NCBI GenBank assembly: GCA_013368325.1
Contig: JAACJK010000020.1
Location: 1 to 64,000 of the forward strand
DNA: 64,000 bases
Direction: 5' to 3'
Source of the DNA: Ephemerocybe angulata
Lineage: Eukaryota > Basidiomycota > Agaricomycetes > Agaricales > Psathyrellaceae
A program made the translations under genes and the position numbers. The notes beneath the pieces are model-generated. The model had not been told where the DNA came from, did not search any database, and was given only the letters and a program-made list of their open reading frames with translations. This document shows, piece after piece, positions 10,313 through 22,030 of the stretch (positions are counted from its first letter, which is position 1; every line of letters starts with the position of its first letter).

Positions 10313-10920
10313 AGGTTCGGGGTTCGGGGTTCGAGGTTCGAGGTCCGCAAAGTTCGAACTTCTCAGAGAGCGCTTGTAGCAACTCTGCTGCGCTGTTACT
10401 GTGTACCACATGCTCCTCGTCGGGGGTGGCCACCTATACCAGAATAAAGGAGCTTCACAGTGCCCCGCATTTCCATCCAACAAAATACATCTCTGTCCTC
10501 ATGGAGAACTTAGGGCTTCTCGGCATATCTTTCGGAGTCTCTCTTGGCACCCAGATCCCCTCAGATTCATCACGCTCGAGCTCGAGGATGTCGTGAAGTT
10601 TATTGACTCGAGGGATCAGTACTTATGCACTGTCTGGAGTATATATGCCCTTTGAGGTGGGCCAACTTGAGCCTCCATGGAATTTGACATTCTTATAGTG
10701 TCTGCGTACGTTGCGAAGTGTGCGTGCTTAGTTTGGTGCATATTCTCAGAGTATCGGAGGGGTATATATGCCAATATAAGAGCTAGGGCTTTGTGGATGG
10801 AACCCTGACATTCCAAGCAATCATTGCAGCGAAGAGTAAACGACGGCACTAGCACAACGGAACAAGCCGCTTAAATTCGCGGACCTCAAACCTCGGAGCT
10901 CGAACCTCGAACCTCAGGTT
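10313..10920. repeat. Inverted GGTTCGAGGT-type repeats bounding about 600 bases
   Basis: About 10313-10350 is a run of GGTTCGGGGTTCGAGGTTCG ending AGGTCCGC. About 10876-10920 is its inverted counterpart, GCGGACCTCAAACCTCGG followed by GAACCTCGAACCTCAGG. The interior has no coding sequence that I recognise. It could be a degraded foldback/MITE or simply inverted simple-sequence tracts. Confidence 0.4.
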
Positions 10921-11159
10921 CACGAATCTACGTGCCGGGTCGATCCGGTGTCCTCCAAAAACGAAGGCAGAACCATACTGGAATTAAAAAGATGACCTAG
11001 ACGAACATTCGCTAAAAACTCAACAAAGACGAGAAATAACTGATAACAATAAAAAGGGCGTCCGAGAAGGTGTGTGTGGGTGGGGTGAAGTTCAAAGCAC
11101 AATATGGCCAAACGATAATCAGCTAAGACATGGTGCTGGGGGAGGCAAAGGGGTAGAGA

Positions 11160-12380
11160 TCAAATGTTGGCCTTGCAAACAGGACATGGAATGTAGGGGA
11201 AGTCGAATTCACGAAGGTCAGCAAGAAGACCCGCGTTTCCAAAGATACCTTCCACCCTCTTCTCCGTGAGACTTTTCCTTTTCAGAAGATCGGGCACCTG
11301 CGATCGGAAGGCGGAAACCACCCTTCCAGACCCACAAAGCATCCAGTTCTCCCGCATCGAATCATCGGCAACAGCGTAGAAGGCTCCCCGAATGATTGGG
11401 AGGTCCTTCAGATTGTTCACCAACACACTCACCCTTTCGGTAGGGGACTGCTGCTCGGCGGCCTCCACCCAACGCGATGGGCACTTGTTCATTTCTTCCT
11501 CGGCTATGCAGCAGGAGATGTGGAACCATCTGGCGCAATCGCGGCAATAGATCTGCTGTTTGTCGATGTCATTGGGGTTGTAAGCCATGTCACAACAGGC
11601 GGGGCCCTGGTAGAACACGTCGGCACTTGGCTGGGCCAACGTACCCTATGCATTCCAATCCATAAGTGCATTCGAGAGCGAGGAGCAGTTTGCTTACCTT
11701 GAGGCCGTGGAGCTCGCCTTCCTTGAAATAGTAGCGGCACCACCAATCCGACGCAGGAATCGCCTCCTGGTTAAACTCTTGCTCATTGAGGATGTGGACG
11801 TCGACGGGTGCTGTAGACAAAACACTGAGCCACTTGACACGTATGCCAGGACAAAAGTAGCCGACGTACAAATGACATCGTCTACCTTATTGACCGATAG
11901 GTCATCCGATAAAATCACCTCTGCGATGCCGAGGTTCCTCAGGCGGGGGTTGTCATCGGCAATGTCTGTAATAGTGGCCTCATCCCGGCGGTAGACGTTT
12001 CGGAAAAGGATCCAAAAATCGTTCTTCTTGTAAACCTTGTGGAGCGACACGACTACCTTGATATCTGCATCCCAACCATCATCGAACTTGGTCTTGTCGG
12101 CTTGGCCCTTCGGCCTGACGTAAAGCCTGAGAAGCATCGCTGGTTAGCACACTTCGGTTGAATGAGGGCACGGCAGACCGTCTTACACCTGCCCCGGCAT
12201 CACCACATGGTCATCACAATCCGACTCGATCGTGACGGTACTGACCCTAGGGAACGAGTCGATGTTGTGGGTGGTAATTGCCGGAACCTTCCCGCCAACG
12301 TTGCCGCGAGATGACCCAGCGTTCTTCCTTGCCAGTTGTTGCTTCGGTGTTTTGCCTTTCACTTTCGCGGTTCTGGCCAT
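11160..12380 (-). CDS. BAH-PHD chromatin reader with H3-tail-like N-terminus (paralogue 2)
   Basis: Four exons on the minus strand (12380-12187, 12126-11870, 11810-11698, 11645-11160) give 349 aa; the three intron sites and phases match paralogue 1. The N-terminus starts MARTAKVKGK; residues after Met 8-21 (GKTPKQQLARKNAG) match H3 13-26 at 8 of 14 positions, followed by a VGGK. The BAH domain carries FWILFRNVYR, LGIAEVILSDDLSV, PVDVHILNEQEF and WWCRYYF. The PHD-like finger has CCDMAYN, YCRDCARWFHISCC and a distant CPVC close to the C-terminus. It is inverted relative to paralogue 1, and the two bracket the SUV39-type gene. A shared promoter module lies directly upstream. Binding specificity is inferred, not shown. 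Confidence 0.87.
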
Positions 12381-12530
12381 GTCGCTTGAGATGAAAATGA
12401 CGTGGCAGGAAGGAAAGAGCTGTGTCACAACTGTGACGACTCGCGGGGCTCTGTCACATACCCGCGACATGTGAAGGGTGTGACAAGCGTGACTACTCGC
12501 GGGGTCTGTCACCTCCCCGCGAGTGATGGC
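12381..12530 (-). promoter_or_regulatory. Two palindromic modules upstream of BAH-PHD gene 2
   Basis: Two copies of the structure seen before paralogue 1 occur at about 12424-12470 and 12480-12528. Each has CTCGCGGGG facing CCCGCGAG around a GTGACAGA-type core, with GTCAC/GTGAC flanks. The 25 bases next to the start codon also match paralogue 1. Paralogue 1 has one copy and this gene has two. Confidence 0.6.
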
Positions 12531-12599
12531 ATTACATCCGGTGCTCGCCACTCAGTGGAACCTCCAAGGACGCATACACCCCTGCTGAAGGCGTAAGTG

Positions 12600-13400
12600 C
12601 TTTCAGAACCTCCGAAAACACTTGAAAAGGCAACCTCTGTCGCTCCTTCGCCCACTCACCGTTGAGATGTTCTTGGGCCCCCACTCAGCGCTCAATGTCC
12701 ACGGACAATGTCCGTCTGTGAATCACTGATCCATCTCCACCCGTGCAAGCCATCACACTCCCCATCCTCACCAACCTCCTCGCGAAGCTCAATCCCGGCG
12801 TTGTCCCAGGCAACACCTCCATGTCCGCCGCATGCTGGAGTTCACGAAGTGAAAGGGGTCCAATGCGCGCCTCGGCCTCAAGCGACATTACGTCTGCTCC
12901 GTCCCGTCCTTCAAGGATGCCACCCACCTCGAGCTTAGCTTACCGTAGTCCAAGATCGACCCCTTTCGCAAGGGCATCACCGCCACCATCGCCGCCGCAC
13001 CAAGCCCATCTGCCCAGTCAGGGCGCTTAAACGCCATTGGGCAGAGACGCCCGATCGAAACCCATCCGATCCCCTCTTCGAAGATCGTCCCACTCGCACT
13101 TTCTGCCCCATCCAACCACCATCAAGCGGGCGCTTATCCAAGCTATGCCTGCGAGACTAAGCGAGACCAAGCGCTCAAGTCCTGTGCTGGGGTTCCCGAA
13201 TGAGCCCATTTGTAACAGCTTCGCATCAGACGCGGGGCATCGCCACTCAGCCGAGTTCGCACGCTCCCGGCTCACCCCAAAATGGAAACGCCCTTAAGCG
13301 CCGTGATCGGGAATCAAGCGCCCAAGGGACCTTCAAGGCTGATGCCTATGCCAGTCCTCTGGTGACATTTGGGGGGTACTCCATATTGTTAATTAAAACT
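12600..13400. other. GC-rich stretch with coding-like relic, no intact gene
   Basis: A plus-strand frame from about 12830 to 13200 keeps coding-like composition but is broken by stops (for example the TGA after FTK near 12850 and the TAG after LSLP near 12945). No family is recognised. It may be a decayed gene unrelated to the small gene that follows. Confidence 0.35.
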
Positions 13401-13464
13401 GTCTGCAAAAAATGGACTATTTAAGCCGAATTTTCGTCCCTGTCTCCCTTCAACCGCGACCACC

Positions 13465-13935
13465 ATGGCGCAGGTAAGTGATTCCACACCTTCGCCTTTG
13501 GGAAGCCCTGGGGATGCTGCTAACACCTTTAGATCGACTATCCACCCGTTTTCTGCCTCGACGACCAGTGGCCCGACCAGAGACACCATCCCACCATGGC
13601 TGGTGATACCTACGGCATGGTGCGCAAAGAAGCGCTCGACGTACGCGAAGCGGCCCGCATGGTGCGACACAGGCCGAAGTGCAAGCACTTGAGTTGGGTC
13701 ATCGTGTGAGTACTCCGTCTCCCGTTTACCAAGGTGCTCACCCGACTACAGCGCGTTTACGCATACCACGGAAGCCAACCCCCGCCCCCGCATCACCGTC
13801 CGCGGTCTTGATAGCGACGGCCGGACCTGCGCCACGCTCCACGTCTACAACCGCCATACCTACGACACCTTCATTGGTCCAGGGCCAGCCTACGACCTCC
13901 AACGACGTTATCCCCTTGACCATTACCTTTCCTAA
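13465..13935 (+). CDS. Small uncharacterised three-exon protein
   Basis: Exons 13465-13473, 13533-13705 and 13752-13935 give 121 aa. The first exon encodes only MAQ, in an ideal ACCATGG start context. The first intron has a CTAAC branch-like site, and both introns are GT-AG with matching phase (59 and 46 bases). The protein begins MAQIDYPPVFCLDDQWPDQ and is rich in Arg, His, Tyr and Pro (for example RMVRHRPKCKHLSWVIV and HVYNRHTYDTFIGPGPAYD). I see no signal peptide, membrane segment or known domain. Strong codon bias and clean splicing support a real gene; its function is unknown. Confidence 0.6.
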
Positions 13936-14812
13936 GGTGAGTCCCCGCCTCCCGATCGTCCTTGGGTGGGGCTGATGGGCGCCTGCACCTTCGACAGGCG
14001 CCTCCCTGCTCCCCCCAATACCGGACTCGATCAATTCTTGTAGTATATACCCTCGCTATTCATACCATTGCTTTCTCTATACCCTCTTTGCTATTAAATT
14101 CTTTCTTATTATACTACTTTCTAATGCATTCGGTGATCCGACGGTTTCGCGATGGGGCGCTAAGATGGGCGCTTAGTCGAGTTTTGTGCGATTAGTCCAT
14201 AGAGTTGAGGGACTGTCACCCGTCCCGTGTAGGTAGATCACTGAATAAATCAAGTTTGCTTTACGAAGTTGTGGTCCTCGCGCGGGCGCTTAAGGGAGTC
14301 GCGCGCTTGCTTACCTACTTTCCGCCGGCCCTGGGGTTAGGGTAGCGCCTCGCACCGAGGGGTCAGGCTTGGGAGAGGGGACTTGGTAGAAATCGCGTTT
14401 CGCGCTCTCGGGTTCATGGAGGGGGAGGGGATGGACTGGCGCGTCTGCCGACGTGGGGGCCTAAATAGATACTTTAATTTGAATGTTGACAGTACGGATC
14501 ACGACAGGAGCCCTGTGGTGGTATGTACGGGGAGGAGGAATAGGGATGGGGGGTCGGATAGCCTTTTCCGTTCCAGTGGCTTGCTGGTACTGGGGTTTAG
14601 AATGCATTGTACTCACACCAACGAAAATGCCAACGGGTGAAGTGCGCATGGGCCAACCCCGAGGACTCAGACTGTTATAATAGCGAGTGTCCCTGCCCCT
14701 ACAAGCCGGCGCGCTGTACCAGAGCGATGCGAGCTACCTACCCTCACCACAACTACTGGGCGTCCTGACCATCGAAGGCGCCCAGAAAGTGTTTTCGCAC
14801 CACCCCTCGCGG
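13936..14812. other. Intergenic stretch, no gene identified
   Basis: Only short unlinked reading frames occur. GCGCTTAAG-like words recur here and in the upstream stretch (about 13020, 13317, 14169, 14286) without an obvious organisation. A GGGGTTAGGGTAG near 14330 is too short to be an internal telomere tract. Confidence 0.4.
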
Positions 14813-14891
14813 CGCGGAGCGCGACAGCCTATTAACTAAGAACTCCTTGGAGGTGCAAGGAGTGCTTGATTAATAGGGCGTAGCGCTCCGT
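14813..14891. repeat. Strong three-tier foldback hairpin
   Basis: Outer arms GCGGAGCGC and GCGCTCCG, middle arms CCTATTAA and TTAATAGG, and inner arms ACTCCTT and AAGGAGT nest around a loop of about six bases. Total length is about 79 bases. It could be a minimal foldback element or a structured transcript. No neighbouring gene explains it. Confidence 0.6.
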
Positions 14892-16668
14892 CACTTAGGT
14901 TCTGTCCGAAGACACTGACAACAGCCCTGTTCAATCTGCGAAACGGCGCCGGTGGGCCGAGAGCGTTGAGACTCGTTACGAGGGATGGAAAACCATGCAG
15001 ATTTCCATGTAAATAGAACTACTTAAAATACAATTCAAGTGGCACTACGCGGTGCTACGTACCACCCGAGTTCTTACCGAAATACGAAAACAATCCGAAA
15101 CATATCCATCCGAGAAGCAAACGAGAGCTTCGGATGGACGACCAAAGTACAGCGAAGCTGCGAAGCTTCGCCGTTCTCAACAGAGAGGATTCATCTTTCG
15201 CTTGATGTTGCATGCCCCGCGATCCATTCGTCGAGGTAAGCACTACTCAAACCAATTACGAGCGACTGACTTACCTTGCATTACCGCCCTCGCCGCGTCG
15301 TTCCTTTCAACCTCTGCAACTGCGACATTGGCTCACCTATACCCCTAGTGGATGACAATGGGCTTGCGATGGCCGGATTGCGGGGAACGAGCGATGCGAA
15401 GGATGCGGCGAAGGGTGGGCTTCTCCAAAACCCCGCGCAAAGGATCGCCTGGTCGCGTCCCACCTGCGTTGAAGTACTGAGGCGAGCGGTAGTAGCAAGA
15501 TAGCAGAATCGAACGAGGAGTCCGAGGCGATACCCCTGTGATTACTAATTGGCCGACCATGTGATCAGAGTTCATTTATAGAACCGGCTCGAATTCGCTT
15601 TACACTGCAGGCAGCCCATAATCTACGAGGGGAATGTGATGTCCGTTAGATGGTCTCAGGGTTTTAAAATCTAGGATACCTTGTATTCCGAGAATACAAG
15701 GGATGGGTGATACTGAATATAAGACGTGATACGGCCGGAGTATAAGACAACATGCTTATGTAGAATATCTCTGCAGTGTGTATCATATTTTTTTGATGGA
15801 GTAGCCATGGGAACAGACCATCCCCTCAGTGGTTGAATCGTAAATCACTGACAAGCGATCCATTTTATGGGCATTGTGTTTTTCAGATTTTCGATGACTG
15901 ACAAGCTACATCAACGGTGCAGGCATGATGGTGGATTTAGGATACTCAATCAAATCCTGGGGACAATAAATTCTCGGGATGTATTCCACCCTGCCTGCAG
16001 TGTTATTATCCATAGATGCCGTATACATACGTGGTAGAGAGGCAACTTGCAGTGAGCTGGCAGGCATGTGCCAACCATAGAGCGTGTAGGTGCGATGTAT
16101 GGAACTCCGATAAATACGACTTCCTTACAATGACACCAAGGTAATACATCGCGCATACATGGATGCCATATGTTTTCTTCCCTCCATTTGCCTCGATATT
16201 CAATGTCGATCTCATCCCTATCCTCAAGTAACTACTCTACAGCCGCGCGGATTGATAAGTGGCTGGGCGAACCACCTCTACAGCGCATGCCTGAATCCAA
16301 CGATTGACGGCATGCGACATAGTCACTACCAAGTCACTACACAGAAGCTGGTTATTTCAATAAAAACACTTGTCTACAGGAATAGTGATTGACTGTTTCC
16401 TTCACAGTGGACTTTTTTGACTTCTCAATGGGCCACAGGGTAAATAGCTCCAACTTCCAATCGTAAAATGAGCAAATACATGTATGAATTGCCAGTCATA
16501 GGTGGTCTGGCAAAAGTTACGACCACAGATGACTGGTTTAGAGTCTGTATTTATTTACTATTTCAAGGGTGGAAATTTTGTAAAAATAATGTTATAAAGT
16601 ATAATACAGGGCCTTCTGGGTTGTGAAAGGTAATGCCCAAGAGGAAAGAAGTGAATGGAAGCTTTGGA
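14892..16668. other. Gene-poor stretch, no intact gene
   Basis: A plus-strand frame at about 15055-15237 ends at a good donor (GTAAGC) and has a basic coding-like tail (QQRGFIFRLMLHAPRSIRR), but no matching downstream exon or start was found. The rest appears to be unique AT-rich sequence without recognisable features. Confidence 0.35.
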
Positions 16669-16670
16669 AG

Positions 16671-17281
16671 GGGTCGATGTCAGAGATAGGAAAGCCGTCC
16701 AACAATCCGACACGCAAGGCTCCAGCGGGCCAGGTCGTATGCATCTCTGAGGCGACCCCCAGCTGGGGCCCAGCGGACCGTCAGCCGTGGAGAAGACAAA
16801 GTGGAGAAATAATAAAGGGGCTGTAGGTTTGAAGGGGTCGATGTCAGAGATAGGAAAGCCGTCCAACAATCCGACGCGCAAGGCTCCAGCGGGCCAGGTC
16901 GTATGCATCTCTGAGGCGACCCCCAGCTGGGGCCCAGCGGACCGTCAGCCGTGGAGAAGACAAAGTGGAGAAATAATAAAGGGGCTGTAGGTTTGAAGGG
17001 GTCGATGTCAGAGATAGGAAAGCCGTCCAACAATCCGACGCGCAAGGCTCCAGCGGGCCAGGTCGTATGCATCTCTGAGGCGACCCCCAGCTGGGGCCCA
17101 GCGGACCGTCAGCCGTGGAGAAGACAAAGTGGAGAAATAATAAAGGTGCTGAAGGTTTGAAGGGGTCGATGTCAGAGATAGGAAAGCCGTCCAACAATCC
17201 GACGCGCAAGGCTCCAGCGGGCCAGGTCGTATGCATCTCTGAGGCGACCCCCAGCTGGGGTCCAGCGGACCGTCAGCCGTA
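16671..17281. repeat. 164-bp tandem array, about 3.7 copies
   Basis: Units start at 16671, 16835, 16999 and 17163 (GGGTCGATGTCAGAGATAGG), an exact period of 164. Copies are nearly identical and the last is truncated near 17281. Reading frames on both strands reflect the repeat and shift at each unit, so I do not call genes in it. Confidence 0.95.
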
Positions 17282-17426
17282 GAGAATGGGGAAGAAAGGG
17301 GGGGAGGGGGTTCGTGATGATTCGCCACGAGAGGCTTATATATGTTTGCGGCGTGTGACAGTGACATGTCACACCTGCTTTACCACAGTTTTGATGGCGT
17401 ATGACTAATCGATCATTTGGATGATT

Positions 17427-20400
17427 GCCCAAATTTGGCAGTCATCCATTTCTTTGTTTGCACATTGTTTGTGCACATAGCGCATGAAGCCAACTCATGA
17501 GTGGGCACTGTCACGCAGCATTGGGTGAGGATGAGAGAAGAACCAATGGGTGTTCAGTGGTATCATGTCGACCTGGAAGCCATCAGAGTAAGTTATGTCA
17601 AATGATCTACGTCAATTCAAGCATGCCTCCTCCTCTGAGGGGAGGTTTGCCATGATGTCGCTCAAGGGTTTCCTGCAGCATAGTATCGTATTTCGCTTGT
17701 AGCCAGCCATGTTCGTCGTGGCCTCTGCCTGTTGGAGCAGCCTCCGCTCTTCGGAGGATCCTTTGTCCTTCATCCGCCCTTTGTACTTTGTCTGCCCTTC
17801 TTCCTTTGTCCGCCCTTCGTCCTTCGTCCTTCGGAGTTCGGAGGACCGTCGTCCTACAGAGGACTGTCGGAAGGAGTGTTGTCCTTCGTCCTTCGAGGAA
17901 CCATGGTCAACTAAACGGTAAAGCCCATGCAAACCGATGCACTCACATCATCATCATCGAGAATAGCAGAAGAGGAGCCTGAAAGGAAAATGGCGGTCGA
18001 CTTTACGTTAACGCTCAAGTTGAGCGATTCAACGTCCTTATCTAGGAGCAGGTCTACCCCAGTAGCCTAGGGCTACCAGAGCTCCGATCGAGGTCTTCTC
18101 ATAAAGGGTCCTTATATGGAACAGTTAACTTCCCTGAACAGTTTTCCGATTGTCGTCGTCGATGTCCGAGGTCATGACACAGACACTCGGAGGCATTGCA
18201 GAGTTCTACTGTGAACAGTGAAAAACGGGGGATGGATTGGTGCTTCATCCGGCCTTCGTCCTTTGTGGCCATGTCTTTGTTTGCAACCACTTGCACGGTT
18301 GCCCAAATTTGGCAGTCATCCATTTCTTTGTTTGCACATTGTTTGTGCACATAGCGCATGAAGCCAACTGCATGAGTAGGCACCGTCAAGCAGCATTGGG
18401 TGAGGGCGAGAAAAGAACCAAGGAGTGTTCAGCGGTATCATGTCAACCTGGAAGCCATCAGAGTAAGTTATGTCAAATGATCTACGTCAATTCAAGCATG
18501 CCTCCTCCTCTGAGGGGAGGTTTGCCATGATGTCCCTCAAGGGTTTCCTGCAGCATAGCATCGTATTTCGCTTGTAGCTGGCCATGTTTGCCGCGACCTC
18601 CGCCCGCTGGAGCGGCCTCCGTCCTTGTCCATCAGCGTCATCATGGGCCGGCCACCGCCCCTCGCCAGGAGGGGAGACGTACGAGAAAGGTGTCGCCAAC
18701 GATCCACGCTGGAGCACGGCCACCTACTGTGCCGACATTCTTCCTGCCTAGCCACATGATGTAGTGTAGATCTTGGAGAAGATCTCCCTACATGCCAGAC
18801 CTTCCATCCAGGCACGCACATCCATCCTTCCAGGAACTCCCTCAAACTCTGCCCTTCGGAGCGCCCTCTGCCCTTCGGAGCGCCCTCTGTTCACGCTGGA
18901 GTCGCCGCCCAAGGGAGGCGAGCAGAGTCAAGCTGCCGTAGAGGAGGAGGGCGATGCCGAGATGAAGGGCATGATCATCGAGTGCATGGCGACCTCAGGT
19001 GCGAGCTCGATGCCCGCTTCGGAGTGCCCTCCGCCCTTCGGAGTGCCCTCCGCCCTTCGGAGTGCCCTCCGCCCTTCGGAGCGCCCTCCGAAGGGCAAGC
19101 TGCCTGTACCACCGAGTCTCCACTATTGACGTCGTGTCCCACACTTTCTGTCGGTTGTTACGATACCCAACTGTATACCATGTAGAGCTGAAGGAGCTAG
19201 ACAATTAACGGCGAGTACGTACTACACCCAAAAGCCCTCCGCCCTTCGGAACGCCCTCCGGAAAGGCATCTTCCGAATGAGGAGCTCGGTGGACGCTTGG
19301 AAGCTCCTTATTTCGTGCAGCACAGTCTGCCCTGGTCGGAAACGGGGATTCATCCTTCCAGGAACTCCCTCAAACTGCGGACGAGTCTTTGGAAAGGCAT
19401 CTTCCGGATGAGGAGCTCGGTGGACGCTTGGAAGCCCTTTATTTCGTGCAACACAGTCTGCCCTGGTCGGAAACGGGGAGCGACCTCCGTGCTCATCCAT
19501 CCTTCCAGGAACTCCCTCAAACTCCGCCCTTCAGAGCGCTCTCCGCCCTTCGGAGCGCCCTCCGCCCTTTGGAGCAGCCTCCAAGATGTTATTCCTTTGG
19601 CCAAGAGGATGTCTGTTAATACACGCATGAATGCAATACCACATACCACTTCCATCTCTGTCAATCCCTTGAGTGAGCTCCGACCAGTAGGTTAGCACAC
19701 GGCTCGAGTATGTCAGCGTCATGGTGTCTACTTGATGCAGCTCCTCAACTCATCTTTCGTGAGGCTGCATGGGTGAGTAACGTTGGCTGAGGGTTCTTAG
19801 GAACCGTGGATGATTGGTCCTTATCAAAGGTGTAAAAAGTCACCATGGTCTCACCCAAACCAATATTGGGAGATCATTAAATGCTCATCGGCATCTACAG
19901 TACTTTGGGATTAGTATGTAGTCTGGCGATGATCTTCGATTAGGACAGTCACTCACATGTCATACCGCACCCCACAAACAAAAGGCCAAAGGACATACAC
20001 TGCTGTCCATCACTATACGACACACATCTTCACAGCCATCCGGGTCCGAGAAACACCCTTGAGGTATCCCGTCGATGCTGACAAGAGCAACCAAAGCAGG
20101 GCCTTCGGAGGGGCCACCCGGAGATTGGCCTGTCTGAAAGGGGTGACCACCCCTTCCGACAGTTCCTGTCCATCAGTGTCATCGTGGGTCGGCTCTTCCA
20201 CGAGAACCTTCCCATGTGGAACATCGGTGAGGGATGCGGTGCTCGGACGGCCAAAGATTATGCGCAGTGGCTCTCGACTCAGCCAGCCTCGATAACGGAC
20301 CCAGGCTGCAGGGGTAAGCATCGTTGGGCTTTACAGCGTGACGGTGCCCAGGTCGACAGGAGGAACGTGACAGCAGCAAAATGACTGGCCATTTCTTTGT

Positions 20401-22030
20401 TTGCAACCACTTGCACGGTTGCCCAAATTTGGCAGTCATCCATTTCTTTGTTTGCAACCGCTTGCACGGTTGCCCAAATTTGGCAGTCATCCATTTCTTT
20501 GTTTGCACATTGTTTGTGCACATAGCGCATGAAGCCAACTGCATGAGTAGGCACCGTCAAGCAGCATTGGGTGAGGGCGAGAAAAGAACCAAGGAGTGTT
20601 CAGCGGTATCATGTCGACCTGGAAGCCATCAGAGTAAGTTATGTCAAATGATCTACGTCAATTCAAGCATGCCTCCTCCTCTGAGGGGAGGTTTGCCATG
20701 ATGTCACTCAAGGGTTTCCTGCAGCATAGCATCGTATTTCGCTTGTAGCTGGCCATGTTTGCCGCGACCTCCGCCCGCTGGAGCGGCCTCCGTCCTTGTC
20801 CATCAGCGTCATCATGGGCCGGCCACCGCCCCTCGCCAGGAGGGGAGACGTACGAGAAAGGTGTCGCCAACAATCCACGCTGGAGCACGGCCACCTACTG
20901 TGCCGACATTCTTCCTGCCTAGCCACATGATGTAGTGTAGATCTTGGAGAAGATCTCCTCCTACATGCCAGACCTTCCATCCAGGCATGCACATCCATCC
21001 TTCCAGGAACTCCCTCAAACTCTGCCCTTCGGAGCGCCCTCTGCCCTTCGGAGCGCCCTCTGTTCACGCTGGAGTCGCCGCCCAAGGGAGGCGAGCAGAG
21101 TCAAGCTGCCGTAGAGGAGGAGGGCGATGCCGAGATGAAGGGCATGATCATCGAGTGCATGGCAACCTCAGGTGCGAGCTCGATGCCCGCTTCGGAGTGC
21201 CCTCCGCCCTTCGGAGTGCCCTCCGCGCTTCGGAGTGCCCTCCGCCCTTTGGAGTGCCCTCCGCCCTTCGGAGTGCCCTCCTCCCTTCGGAGCGACCTCA
21301 GGTGCGAGCTCGATGCCCGTGTCGCTCGTGGCGAGGACGGTCATGCACCCGAGACTCAAGGCGGAGAATCTTTATTACCTCTTGCTTCCGGCCTTTCATG
21401 TTTGGAGATTTAACTCTCACAAGTAAGGGTCTTTCGGATAATGAATCAGGGGTCCAGACTTACAGTTTACTTTACCTGCATTATAGGCGATGACGACTTC
21501 ATAGACGCGGGAATGGGGAAGCTAGGGGAACTGTCAATACAGAAAGGTTGTCTACAAAGAATGCGAGCCCAAGAAACACGTGAAGTCATCCGGTGTCACT
21601 GGTAGCCCCTCTGGTCACCCTCCGCCCTTCGGAGTGCCCTCCGCCCTTCGGAGTGCCCTCCGGAAAGGCATCTTCCGAATGAGGAGCTCGGTGGACGCTT
21701 GGAAGCTCCTTATTTCGTGCAACACAGTCTGCCCTGGTCGGAAACGGGGAGCGACCTCCGTGCTCATCCATCCTTTCAGGAACTCCCTCAAACTCCGCCC
21801 TTCAGAGCGCTCTCCGCCCTTCGGAGCGCCCTCCGCCCTTTGGAGCAGCCTCCAAGATGTTATTCCTTTGGCCAAGAGGATGTCTGTTAATACACGCATG
21901 AATGCAATACCACATACCACTTCCATCTCTGTCATGGGCTTTACAGCGTGACGGTGCCCAGGTCGACAGGAGGAACGTGACAGCAGCAAAATGACTGGCC
22001 ATTTCTTTGTTTGCAACCGCTTGCACGGTT
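17427..22030. repeat. Subtelomeric segmental repeat, unit 1 (4,604 bp)
   Basis: This block recurs 4,604 bases downstream with near identity over most of its length. It contains three starts of a core of about 300 bases (17427, 18301, 20472; beginning GCCCAAATTTGGCAGTCATCC), 19-bp GCCCTCCGCCCTTCGGAGT minisatellites near 19020 and 21195, and 51-bp modules near 20391-20510. Decayed coding-like patches appear on the minus strand, for example [19 protein letters not shown] and KPLSDIMANLPSEEEA. No intact gene is present. A roughly 1.3-kb part found in other units is deleted around 21934, where the sequence jumps from TCCATCTCTGTC to TGGGCTTTACAGCG. Confidence 0.9.

Noticed and set aside
14328..14346. 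Interstitial telomere repeat (GGGGTTAGGGTAG)
   Set aside because: Less than two units long; expected by chance.
16558..17432. Overlapping minus-strand frames repeating MHTTWPAGALRVGLLDGFP
   Set aside because: Identical in each 164-bp unit; the unit length is not a multiple of three, so frames shift each time. This is a repeat artefact.
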